Below are positions 15,965 through 24,019 of a DNA stretch of 39,291 nt, one piece after another. The stretch lies in NCBI GenBank assembly GCA_002687715.1, contig NZBC01000191.1, positions 1 through 39,291 on the forward strand. The letters are read 5' to 3'. The notes below the pieces were generated by a model. The model was not told the DNA's origin. It did no database searches and saw only the letters and a list, made by a program, of their open reading frames with translations. Both the position numbers and the translations under genes were made by a program. The stretch is from Planctomycetota bacterium (GTDB lineage: Bacteria > Planctomycetota > GCA-002687715). Position 1 is the stretch's first letter. The number at the start of each line of letters is the position of its first letter.

Positions 15965-17086
15965 CTACGGCAGAAGGGTGATCCGCAGCGCATTGGAGCC
16001 GGTCAGCCCCGCGCTGCCGCAGTTCGGGTCCGCCCACGCCCACTGGACGAACGCGGCGAAGCCTGCGAGTCCCGGGTTCGGCGGAAGCGGAATGGGGTAC
16101 GTGAGGCTGCCGAAGGGACCGTTGGTGACGGGGATGATCTGGGCTCCGGGCCGCGTCACGTCGACCCACACGGTGACACCAGAGATGACGACCGGGCCCG
16201 CAAACGCCTGATCACTGATGGCGAGCAGACCGGCCGCGTTGGGCGGACCGCCGGAGGCAGTCAAGCCGAACGCCGGGTTCCCCACCGTCGGTAGGGATGC
16301 GATTCCCGCCAGGACCGGGTTGACGCAGGTGTTCGACGACGCGCCCACGGCCACCGCTCCCGATGGAGATGCAATCAGCCCTTGGACTCCCGACGCAAAG
16401 GGGACCGTGCCGACGGCCGCGCCGGGGTTGGGGCCTGACGAGTCCGCGAAGTTGCCGTTCAAGTTCCACGTGCTCACGCCGCTGGGAACGGAGCTCAGCT
16501 CGAGTCCCAGGGTCGATTGGATCTCCGCTGCGGTGCGTGCGTAGGGCCACAACCGGACCTCGTCGATCTGCCCGTTCCAGGTGTGCCAGGCCGTCGCGCC
16601 GCCGGCACCGATACGGAACGTGCCTCCCGTGTCGTTCATGACGCCGGTGTGAGTCGTGCTCACCATATCCACGCCGTTGACGAAGATCCGCATCATCGCA
16701 CCGTCGTAGCTTGCAGCGAGGTGGGTCCAGGTGAGAAGCGCGCCCGAAGCAAACGGCCAATCCAGGATCCGGTTCCCTGCGCTCGTCGTGATGCGAAAGC
16801 GGATGACGGTGGCGGAGTTCCCTCCCGCGTTCGCCCTCAGGTGGAAGATCGACGATCCTTGGGCCGGGTTCTTGCGACAGATGGTCGGCCACCGAACGCC
16901 CGTTCCGACGGGAACCGTGGTGTCGTCGTAGGTCACCCACGCCTCGAACGTGAATCCGTTCAGTGGCACTTGCGAGGGATGCCCCGGAACTTCGACGTAG
17001 TTCGTCGGCGTCAGATTGGACAGGGTGATGCCCTGGTTCTGGGCGGTGGCGAGACCAGTGGCCATCAGCAGGACTGCGATGCGCAT
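15965..17086 (-). CDS. Secreted LamG-domain (concanavalin A-like) protein
   Basis: A 373-residue exported protein. The ATG at 17086 follows a TAGGAG ribosome site and starts a signal peptide (MRIAVLLMATGLATAQ). The LamG/LamGL jelly-roll covers about residues 20-190: VPLNGFTFEAWVTYDD, the AGNRILDWPF strand, WTHLAASYDGAMMRIFVNG, and the closing WNGQIDEVRLWPYARTAAEI, which is diagnostic of the family. These domains bind glycans or cap larger secreted proteins. A C-terminal module of about 130 residues follows, ending SNALRITLLP, with two spaced cysteines. The stop at 15965 leaves 133 bp to the next gene on the strand, so an operon with the gene at 14530-15831 is possible. A partial LamG gene also lies at the right edge of the window. 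Confidence 0.87.
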   Translation of the reverse strand: MRIAVLLMATGLATAQNQGITLSNLTPTNYVEVPGHPSQVPLNGFTFEAWVTYDDTTVPVGTGVRWPTICRKNPAQGSSIFHLRANAGGNSATVIRFRITTSAGNRILDWPFASGALLTWTHLAASYDGAMMRIFVNGVDMVSTTHTGVMNDTGGTFRIGAGGATAWHTWNGQIDEVRLWPYARTAAEIQSTLGLELSSVPSGVSTWNLNGNFADSSGPNPGAAVGTVPFASGVQGLIASPSGAVAVGASSNTCVNPVLAGIASLPTVGNPAFGLTASGGPPNAAGLLAISDQAFAGPVVISGVTVWVDVTRPGAQIIPVTNGPFGSLTYPIPLPPNPGLAGFAAFVQWAWADPNCGSAGLTGSNALRITLLP

Positions 17087-17163
17087 GGGAAGGTCTCCTA
17101 CGACGTCCGATGACACGCGTCAGAGTCTCCAGGGTACTCGAAGCTCGCGCGGGTCCCGGGCCC

Positions 17164-18741
17164 TCACCGATTCAGACTTCTCTCCGGAGCGCTTCGACCT
17201 GCCTCCTTGTTCTGGATCAGCTTCTCGCCGAGCATCTTGGCCATCTCTGGGTTCTTGAAGTACAGGTTCGTCGTCTCGCCAGGATCCGCTTCGAGATCGT
17301 AGAGTTGACCTTTGTGCCCGGGGGCAGTGTCGGGCAACAGGAAGGACTGCACCCACTTCCCCTTGCGTCGCTTCTTGTACGGCTTCTCCAGGTACTTCCA
17401 CTTGCCATGGCGAATGCTCAAGCCTTGCCAGGAAGCCTGCATGGTGAACTCCCTCACGGGCTTTCCGTCATCCTTGCCGAGCAACACGTTCTTGAAGTCG
17501 AAGCTGTCCTCCGCGGCGCTGTCGGGCAGGGCGCAACCCGTGATCGCGCCCAAGGTCGCCATCATGTCCACCAGTGAGATCGTCTGGTCGGACCTGGCCC
17601 CGGCCTCGATGTGGCCCGGCCAGTGAGCGATCAGCGGCACCCGGTGGCCGCCCTCCCAGACCTCTCTCTTCACACCGCGCCAGGGACGGCTGCCATCATG
17701 CTGATACTCCTTGCGCATGTGCCAGACCGTTGGAGTCTCGGGACCGTTGTCGCTGGAGAACAGGACCAGCGTGTCGTCGGCAACTCCGAGCTTCTTCAGC
17801 GTCTTCATGAGCTCACCCACGACGAAGTCCGCCTCGAAGATGAAGTCGCCGTGCGGGCCGGACTTCGTCTTCCCCTGGAACTGCTTGGCCGGGAACGAGG
17901 GCAGGTGAACCGCTTGCATCGCGTGGTACAGAAAGAACGGCTTGTCGGGAGTGGTTCCGACGTGGTTCCTCAGGAACTCCTGGCTCTTCTTCAAGAACAC
18001 CATGTCGACTTCTTCATGATCGAAGTCGTCCGACTGCATGCCTCCGCGGCAGTCGAGGCTGTAGAAGTGCCTGGGAAGCTTGCGCTTGTCCGACCTCTTC
18101 GTGGGGGGATTGGGGATCTTGTCGTCGACGATGTACGAGTAGAGGGTGTCGGTCGTCGGGCAACAGGCGGTGCCGAAGAACGAATCGAACCCACGGTTCA
18201 CCGGACCATCGGGAATCGGTCGCGAGAAGTCCACCAACCCGATTCTCTTCATGCCCTTCACGTCGGGATGGGACTTCCGGGTGATGGGATTGCCTTGCTT
18301 GTCCAGGAACGTCAGCCCGACATGCCACTTGCCGACCGCGGCGGTGGCGTACCCCCGGTTCCTGAGCATCTGAGGCAGGGTCAGTCGGCCGTCTTCGATC
18401 TGGCAGGGGCCGCCGATGCCGACGAAGACCCTGCCGCCCCCCTTCCACCGAAAGGAGTGACGCCCCGTCAGCAAGCTCAGCCTGGTCGGTGAGCACACCG
18501 TCGCGGGAGAGTGGGCATCGAGGAACTGCATCCCCGTTGCCGCGAGCTTGTCGAGGTGGGGCGTCGGGATCTTCGACGCGGGGTTGTAGCAGGCGACGTC
18601 TCCGAAGCCCAAATCATCGGCCAGGATGAAGACGATGTTCGGCGGCTTGGAGGACGGTGTCTTCGGCTCGGCGCTCTGCGCGGGGGCCTCGAGCGACGGT
18701 AGGGAAAAGAGCAGGAGGACGACGGCTTGCGCGGTTTTCAA
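17164..18741 (-). CDS. Secreted type I sulfatase
   Basis: A 525-residue alkaline-phosphatase-fold sulfatase. It begins with a TTG codon at 18741 preceded at good spacing by GGAG, and has a signal peptide (AVVLLLFSLPSLEAPAQ). NIVFILADDLGFGD supplies the metal-binding aspartates (Asp42, Asp43). VCSPTRLSLLTGR carries the C-x-P-x-R sulfatase signature, whose Cys83 is converted to formylglycine. GKWHVG, LVLFSSDNGPE and GGHRVPLIAHWPG complete the active-site blocks. It removes sulfate esters, probably from polysaccharides or arylsulfate-like substrates in the periplasm or outside; the substrate class cannot be fixed. Its C-terminus has the family's LYDLEADPGETTNL. It diverges from the second sulfatase at 18859, with 117 bp between starts. 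Confidence 0.93.
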   Translation of the reverse strand: MKTAQAVVLLLFSLPSLEAPAQSAEPKTPSSKPPNIVFILADDLGFGDVACYNPASKIPTPHLDKLAATGMQFLDAHSPATVCSPTRLSLLTGRHSFRWKGGGRVFVGIGGPCQIEDGRLTLPQMLRNRGYATAAVGKWHVGLTFLDKQGNPITRKSHPDVKGMKRIGLVDFSRPIPDGPVNRGFDSFFGTACCPTTDTLYSYIVDDKIPNPPTKRSDKRKLPRHFYSLDCRGGMQSDDFDHEEVDMVFLKKSQEFLRNHVGTTPDKPFFLYHAMQAVHLPSFPAKQFQGKTKSGPHGDFIFEADFVVGELMKTLKKLGVADDTLVLFSSDNGPETPTVWHMRKEYQHDGSRPWRGVKREVWEGGHRVPLIAHWPGHIEAGARSDQTISLVDMMATLGAITGCALPDSAAEDSFDFKNVLLGKDDGKPVREFTMQASWQGLSIRHGKWKYLEKPYKKRRKGKWVQSFLLPDTAPGHKGQLYDLEADPGETTNLYFKNPEMAKMLGEKLIQNKEAGRSAPERSLNR

Positions 18742-18858
18742 GATCAGGCTCCGGACTGACGCGAATGTCGGTCACTCTAAGCGACGGGTTCCTCCACGTC
18801 GACGCGAGCCGGTATCCTGTTCGTCTTGCCAGAATGTCCCGAAGCAGGGAGCTGAATC
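18742..18858. promoter_or_regulatory. Divergent promoter region between two sulfatases
   Basis: 117 bp separate the two divergent sulfatase starts, so both promoters must lie here or within the genes. TATCCT at about 18812-18817 is a possible -10 box for the rightward gene, without a convincing -35. GGGAG just before ATG 18859 and GGAG before TTG 18741 are the ribosome sites. No clear operator palindrome was seen. Confidence 0.35.
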
Positions 18859-20148
18859 ATGCGCCAGCTACATTGGAAGATGGGTCTCGTCGCGCTCCTG
18901 GCCTGCTCGCTTCTGCCGTTGAACGCGCAGACATCGAAGCCAGCGAAGAGGCCCAACGTCATCGTCATCCTCGCTGATGACCTCGGCTGCGGTGACACGA
19001 GTCTCTATGGCGGCTGGATCAAGACCCCCCGCATCGACCGGATGGCCAGCGAAGGCGTGAAGTTCACGGACTTCCACTCGAACAGCTCCGTTTGCAGCCC
19101 CACGCGAATCGCGTTCCTGACCGGGCGCTACCAGCAGCGGGTGGGCATCGTCGACGTCATCGTCGGCAGGCGCGACAAAGACGGACTCGAGCCCGGACAG
19201 GTGACCATCTCCGGGCTGATGAAGAAGGCTGGCTATCGCACGGGGCTCTTCGGCAAGTGGCATTGTGGAACGGACCTTCGCCACAACCCGACGAACCACG
19301 GCTTCGACGAGTTCGTCGGGTTCCTGACGGGAGCCGGTGACTACCACCGGCACCGCAACTGGATGGACGGTACGGAGGTGAAGGACCAGAAGGGCTACTC
19401 CACGCACATCATCACAGACCGTTCCGTCGACTTCATTCGACGGAACAAGGACAACCCGTTCTTCCTCTACGTGTCCCATGCGGCGGTACACAACCCGTAT
19501 CAGACCCCCGCGGACACCCCTGAGAACCGGCCCAAGGTCAGGCAACGCGGACGGAAGTTCGCTCGGCCGAAGTACAAGGTCATGCTCGAGGAACTGGACC
19601 AGGGGGTGGGCAAGATCCTCGACACTCTGCAGGCACTCGATCTCGACGAGCGCACCCTCGTGTTCTTCTTCTCGGACAACGGCTGCGTGCGAATGGGGAC
19701 CAACACGCGGCCCTATCGCGGGGGCAAGTTCAGCAACTACGAAGGCGGTCACCGCGTCCCGGCCGTAGCGCGGTGGCCGGGGCACATCAAAGCCGGCTGG
19801 GTGTCGGACGAACTGACCGTTGGCATGGACCTTCTACCGACGGTGACGGACATCGCCGGAGTCGAACGGCCCGACGGTCACGAACTGGACGGGCTGAGCA
19901 TGAAGAAGCACCTGCTCGAACAGGCCGGGATTCCGGACCGACGGGTCTTCTTCGGCTACGAGCCGAAGCTGGGCACCGCTGCGCGCTTCGGGACCTGGAA
20001 GATGCTCACGAAGAAAGACGTGATCGAGCTCTATGACCTGAGCCGGGACATCAAGGAGACCACGAACGTCGCCGCTGAGTTCCCCGAGCGGGCGGCCCGG
20101 ATGAAGGCAGCCATCGAGAAGTGGAAGCTGGCGGTCACGCCCAAGTAG
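18859..20148 (+). CDS. Secreted type I sulfatase
   Basis: A 429-residue sulfatase with a GGGAG ribosome site and signal peptide (LVALLACSLLPLNAQ). The blocks are NVIVILADDLGCGD (metal aspartates 40 and 41), SVCSPTRIAFLTGR with Cys79 as the formylglycine site, GLFGKWHCGTDLRHNP, VFFFSDNGC and GGHRVPAVARWPG. It is shorter than its divergent neighbour, about the length of single-domain arylsulfatases or sulfohydrolases acting on carbohydrate sulfates, and the two are clearly different subfamilies rather than a recent duplication. The C-terminal LYDLSRDIKETTNV is usual. Maturation needs a formylglycine-generating enzyme; the SUMF1 domain encoded at 24020-26902 is unlikely to supply it because the copper-binding cysteines are missing. 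Confidence 0.93.
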   Translation: MRQLHWKMGLVALLACSLLPLNAQTSKPAKRPNVIVILADDLGCGDTSLYGGWIKTPRIDRMASEGVKFTDFHSNSSVCSPTRIAFLTGRYQQRVGIVDVIVGRRDKDGLEPGQVTISGLMKKAGYRTGLFGKWHCGTDLRHNPTNHGFDEFVGFLTGAGDYHRHRNWMDGTEVKDQKGYSTHIITDRSVDFIRRNKDNPFFLYVSHAAVHNPYQTPADTPENRPKVRQRGRKFARPKYKVMLEELDQGVGKILDTLQALDLDERTLVFFFSDNGCVRMGTNTRPYRGGKFSNYEGGHRVPAVARWPGHIKAGWVSDELTVGMDLLPTVTDIAGVERPDGHELDGLSMKKHLLEQAGIPDRRVFFGYEPKLGTAARFGTWKMLTKKDVIELYDLSRDIKETTNVAAEFPERAARMKAAIEKWKLAVTPK

Positions 20149-20197
20149 CCGTCACGACCACGTCACCGAAACCGGCCTGCCAGCGGGCGTCTCGACC

Positions 20198-20542
20198 TCA
20201 GACCTGCCAGAGGCCGTGATGAACACCGCCCTGGATGAAGATGGCGAACTTGCCGTGGCCGGGAATCTCCATTGGGGGGTGGGCGATCTCGCCGCCGCCT
20301 TCAGCGGCGGCGTTGGCCGCAGCCTCGATGTCGTCGACGAGCAGGTAGGGCCGCACGACCGGCTCCTCCGTCTCGGTCGTCGGCGCGCGCACGCCGATCT
20401 TCCCGCCGCCCAGTAGCGACGCGGTGCGGGCCTTGCCGAGTTCGGCGACCGGGTCACTGAAGCTCACGCCGTGCAGCTTCGCGTAGGCCGCACACACGGC
20501 GTCGACATCTTTCGTCACGATCTCGAGGTAGTAGATCTGCAT
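20198..20542 (-). CDS. VOC-family (glyoxalase-like) protein, cytoplasmic
   Basis: A 114-residue single-domain protein with an AAGGAG ribosome site before the ATG at 20542. It opens MQIYYLEIVTKDVDAVCAAY, contains LGGGKIGVRAP and PYLLVDDIEAAANAAAEGGG and closes with HGKFAIFIQGGVHHGLWQ. These blocks are those of small VOC proteins that form dimers. The metal ligands of glyoxalase I cannot all be placed, so it may be a binding or resistance protein rather than an enzyme. It converges with the sulfatase at 18859-20148, 49 bp away, and no signal peptide is present. It is not closely similar to the exported VOC protein at 10735-11241. Confidence 0.8.
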   Translation of the reverse strand: MQIYYLEIVTKDVDAVCAAYAKLHGVSFSDPVAELGKARTASLLGGGKIGVRAPTTETEEPVVRPYLLVDDIEAAANAAAEGGGEIAHPPMEIPGHGKFAIFIQGGVHHGLWQV

Positions 20543-20723
20543 GGGCCGCTCCTTCTGGGTTCGAGCCTACCCGAGCCAGTCGATTCGGGCCCGTGATGCC
20601 CTCGGCTCCGCGAAGGTCAGCGGTGGAGTACGCCTTCAGGACCAGAGATGGGTCCTTCGCCGAGCAGTGCGCATCTGCTCATCCCCAACACCATGACGAT
20701 CCGACCGAGTACAGGAACGCCTT

Positions 20724-21548
20724 TCAATCCCCATCGTTGATCACTCGCGCATTGGCCCAGATGCCCAACGCCCCCTTCCCTCGGAAGACCAACATGAGGG
20801 TCTGGGACGTCCTCGAGCCCGATGTCGATCTGCTTCGGAGGTGAGTCCTTCGTCATCTTGCCGCTGTCCCACAGGACCTTGTTGGCAAAGAAGTCCTCGT
20901 TGTAGACCCGGAAGCGCCCCACGGCCTTGGCCTTCGAGGCGGGGTCCAGCGCGACCAGTGCCCGCAAGCGGTCGGCGCGGCCTTTCGTCAGGAACATGAA
21001 GGACGACTCCCCCCGGACGCCGAGTCCCTTTTCGAACTTGCGGCGTCCGATGACGATCGGTTGACCACCAAGAGTGGTGTTGTAGACGGGCGTGTCCTGG
21101 GCCTTCCAGATGTTGTAGAGATCGCTCAGCGACGTCTCGCCCTTGCGCGTCACGGTGTACTTCTCCAACGCCATGGGCGTCGGCGCCGGCAGCGGGGGGC
21201 CGGGCTTGCCCACCTTGATCACCCGGTGTTCGTGCTGGAGGAGGCCCGCGGCCGTGACGCCATCCTTGAAGACCCCGAGCTCCTTTCGCGCTCAGAGATC
21301 GCGCACGGGCTGACCTCCCGAGACCGCGACCTGATTCCACCTGACGCGAATGCTGAAGTGGGCCCGGTTACCGACGCGCTTGTCCTCGATATCGCGCGGA
21401 TCTTCTTCTCATCGATGTCGGTTTCGAACGCGTTCCAGCTGTTCCAACCCATCGGTGGCGTCAGGGCGAGCTCCCGATCCTGCGGCGCCGCCGAGACGAG
21501 TCCGGACAGGAGCAGGAGCGCCGAGAGTCCGACGTCCGCTCTCTTCAT
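20724..21548 (-). pseudogene. GH27 alpha-galactosidase (with NPCBM domain) pseudogene
   Basis: Starting at ATG 21548 with a signal peptide (MKRADVGLSALLLLSGLVSA), the frame gives LALTPPMGWNSWNAFETDID, the N-terminus of a GH27 alpha-galactosidase. It then breaks at about 21393-21402. After KKIR the sequence jumps to the C-terminal beta domain (RAHFSIRVRWNQVAV, GGQPVRDL), so nearly all of the catalytic barrel and both catalytic aspartates are gone. The TGG of RDLW is TGA (21292-21294). The following NPCBM-type domain (PVYNTTLGGQPIVIG, FEKGLGVRGESSFMF, RFRVYNEDFF) is shifted by one inserted base near 20804-20806; removing it restores TLMLVFRGKGALGIWANARV and a stop at 20724. Three independent lesions show it is dead. 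Confidence 0.9.
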
Positions 21549-21607
21549 GGCTTGCACCTTTGCTTCAGGAACCGGTCCGCAGGATAGGCCGACGGTGCTG
21601 GTGCGTT

Positions 21608-23839
21608 CTAACGCCGCCCCTTCTTCGCCGCCGCGACCTGGATCTTCTCGACGTCGACCACGAAGATGCTGCGGCCGTGGGTTGCGGCGACGAGCTCGTG
21701 GTCGCGGGGATGCACCGCCAGGTCGAAGACGGGCACCGGCGGGAGCTGGTTGCAGAGGGAGTGCCAGGTGACACCGGCGTCGATGGTCACGTACACACCG
21801 AGCAGGGTCCCGACGTACAAGACACTCGCGCGTACCGGGTCCTCGACGACGGAGTACACGGACTCAGCGGGGAGCTTCTCACCGATCGAATGCCAGGTCT
21901 TGCCGTAGTCGCTCGATCGATACACGTACGCTCCGAACTCGTCGCGGCCCGCGCCACTCAGGGTTGCGTAGGCCACGCTCTCCTCGTGCCGGGAGGCGAC
22001 GACGCGGGTGATGGTCTTCTTCGGCAGACCGGTGGAGGCCGGCACCCAATTCTCGCCATCATCGCGCGTGACGTGCACGCGGCCGCTGCCGCTCCCCGCA
22101 TAGAGCAACCCGGGTTTCAGGCGTGACTCACTCAGGGTCAGGATGTGCCGTCGCGTGAGGTCCGCGCTGATGGCGGTCCAGGAGTTCCCGCGGTTCTTCG
22201 ACTTGAAGACGCGTTGGGCGGCACAGTAGAGGGCCTTGGGGTCGTGGTGGGAGATGATCAGGGGCGTGTTCCAGGCGAAGCGTAGCGCCGACTCGCCACG
22301 CTTCACACGCGGGCGGATGCGCTTGTCGGCGCGGCCGGAGAGAACCGACCCGTCCAGTTTCTTGCGGCGCATGTCGCCGTTCTGGTGCTCGTAGTAGACG
22401 ACGTTCGGATCGGTGGGATCGCGGAGAGTGACGAAACCGTCACCGCCACCCCACCGGTCGAGGAAGACGTGCTTCCACGGATCGGGCGACCGGCTGTCGA
22501 CGACGTAGGTGCTCGGCCCGAAGAGCGAGGCGTTGTCCTGCGTCCCGCCCCAGATCTGGTACGGCTTCTCCATGTCCAGGTGGACCGTGTAGAACTCGCC
22601 GATCGGCAGGTTGTTGACGTGGAGCCAGGACTGCGCGTGATCCTCCGATATGTAGAGACCACCATCCGTACCGAGCAACACGCGCCCAGGCTTCCTGGGA
22701 TCGAGCACGATCTCGTGCATGTCGAGATGGAGCACGGTCGCCTGATGCGGGTGCAGGCGCCGGATCTTCTCCCCCGCGCGTGCGAACGTGGCCCCGCCGT
22801 CGGACGAGACCAGCAGGACCTGGCCGCAGAGGTAGACCCGGTCCGGATCGTCCGGTGCGACGCGGAGATCGCAGAAGTCCCAGCCGATCCACGTCGACAG
22901 GCGCTTCTCGTGGGTACGCCGAAAGGTCTTCCCGCCATCGTCGGACCGGTAGACCTCCGCGCCGCCGGGGCGCCTGCCCCGTGAGAGCTTGCGATTCACG
23001 ACGAGTGCATAGATGAGACCGCTCCCGTGGGAGACGTCGAGACCGATGCGGCCGGTGTCCCGCCCCTTGGGCAGACCCGTCTTCAGCTGCTGCCACGTCG
23101 TGCCAGCATCGACGGTCTTGTGAATGCCGCTGTTCACCCCGCGCCGATCCCAGGTCGCGGCGAACAGGGTTGACCGGTTCGACGGGTCCATGACGAGATC
23201 GACGACTCCGGTCGCGTTGCTGATGAACAGGACGCGCTTCCACGTCTTGCCGCCGTCGGTCGTCTTGAAGACTCCGCGCTCCTCGTTGCGGGAGCGATGG
23301 TGACCCATCACTCCGGCGTAAACGGTGTTCGCATCTCTTGGGTCCACGATCACCCGGGCGATGTGGTGGGAGTCGTGAAGCCCCATGTTCCGCCAACTCG
23401 CACCGCCGTCAGTGGACTTGAAGATCCCACTGCCGGGAAACGACGTGCCGGACGGATGCGTCTCGCCGGTCCCGACCCACACAGTATCCGGCTCGGTCGG
23501 TGCCACTGCGATCGAACCGATAGCGGTCGTGGATTGCCGGTCGAAGATCGAGCGCCAGGTCCGACCGACATCCGTGGTCTTGAACACGCCACCGGATCCG
23601 ATCCCGAGGTAGATCGTCTTCGGTTGGTTCGGCGGCCATGCGATGGCCTCGATGCGGCCCCCCTGGAACTTGGGCCCGACCGCGCGCCACGCGAGATCGC
23701 GGAACCCGGATTCCCGGGCCATACGCTCGTGCTGCGCCCACGACGCGCGGCGAGATTCGGGAGAGGTCGCGGTCTGAGCGACCACGGGTGCGGAACCACT
23801 CAACAGGAGGACGCAAACAAGAACGGCTGCTCGGATCAT
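21608..23839 (-). CDS. Secreted sortilin/VPS10-like BNR-repeat propeller protein
   Basis: A 743-residue exported protein with signal peptide (AAVLVCVLLLSGSAPVVAQ) and many Asp-box (BNR) motifs of the form SxDGGxxW: FKTTDVGRTWRSI, FKSTDGGASW, FKTTDGGKTW, RSDDGGKTF, SSDGGATF. VWVGTGETHPSGTSFPGSGI and WGGTQDNASLFGP are typical of the bacterial family annotated as VPS10/sortilin-like or BNR-like glycosyl hydrolase. This is a ten-bladed-type propeller with about 700 residues. No glycosidase active-site residues can be identified with confidence, so binding of a ligand or glycan is as likely as hydrolysis. It is a paralogue of the protein at 27040-29952 but lacks its C-terminal Ig-like extension. 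It diverges from the kinase gene, with 180 bp between them. Confidence 0.88.
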   Translation of the reverse strand: MIRAAVLVCVLLLSGSAPVVAQTATSPESRRASWAQHERMARESGFRDLAWRAVGPKFQGGRIEAIAWPPNQPKTIYLGIGSGGVFKTTDVGRTWRSIFDRQSTTAIGSIAVAPTEPDTVWVGTGETHPSGTSFPGSGIFKSTDGGASWRNMGLHDSHHIARVIVDPRDANTVYAGVMGHHRSRNEERGVFKTTDGGKTWKRVLFISNATGVVDLVMDPSNRSTLFAATWDRRGVNSGIHKTVDAGTTWQQLKTGLPKGRDTGRIGLDVSHGSGLIYALVVNRKLSRGRRPGGAEVYRSDDGGKTFRRTHEKRLSTWIGWDFCDLRVAPDDPDRVYLCGQVLLVSSDGGATFARAGEKIRRLHPHQATVLHLDMHEIVLDPRKPGRVLLGTDGGLYISEDHAQSWLHVNNLPIGEFYTVHLDMEKPYQIWGGTQDNASLFGPSTYVVDSRSPDPWKHVFLDRWGGGDGFVTLRDPTDPNVVYYEHQNGDMRRKKLDGSVLSGRADKRIRPRVKRGESALRFAWNTPLIISHHDPKALYCAAQRVFKSKNRGNSWTAISADLTRRHILTLSESRLKPGLLYAGSGSGRVHVTRDDGENWVPASTGLPKKTITRVVASRHEESVAYATLSGAGRDEFGAYVYRSSDYGKTWHSIGEKLPAESVYSVVEDPVRASVLYVGTLLGVYVTIDAGVTWHSLCNQLPPVPVFDLAVHPRDHELVAATHGRSIFVVDVEKIQVAAAKKGRR

Positions 23840-24019
23840 GCTGGTGCCTTGGTCGCAAGCCTACCCGGGATCGTCCGGGCGACCCGCGAACGATCTGTCT
23901 CCCCGGGCTTCTGGACGACGAGGTCGAGGACGACTGAGATCCTGGTGCTTGGTTCTGGCGCGGAGTGCAGTGACCTCCCCGCACTGGAGCGGCTCTCGGC
24001 GAGTATCATCCGCAGTCGC
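23840..24019. promoter_or_regulatory. Divergent intergenic region between BNR protein and kinase
   Basis: 180 bp between the starts of the leftward BNR gene (23839) and rightward kinase gene (24020). TATCAT at about 24004-24009 is a possible -10 box close to the kinase ATG. No strong Shine-Dalgarno precedes either start, and no clear palindrome was found. A shared control region is possible. Confidence 0.3.

Noticed and set aside
23297..24019. N-terminal extension of the kinase frame upstream of 24020
   Set aside because: It overlaps the divergent BNR gene antisense and has no motifs. The leader typical of planctomycete kinases begins at 24020.
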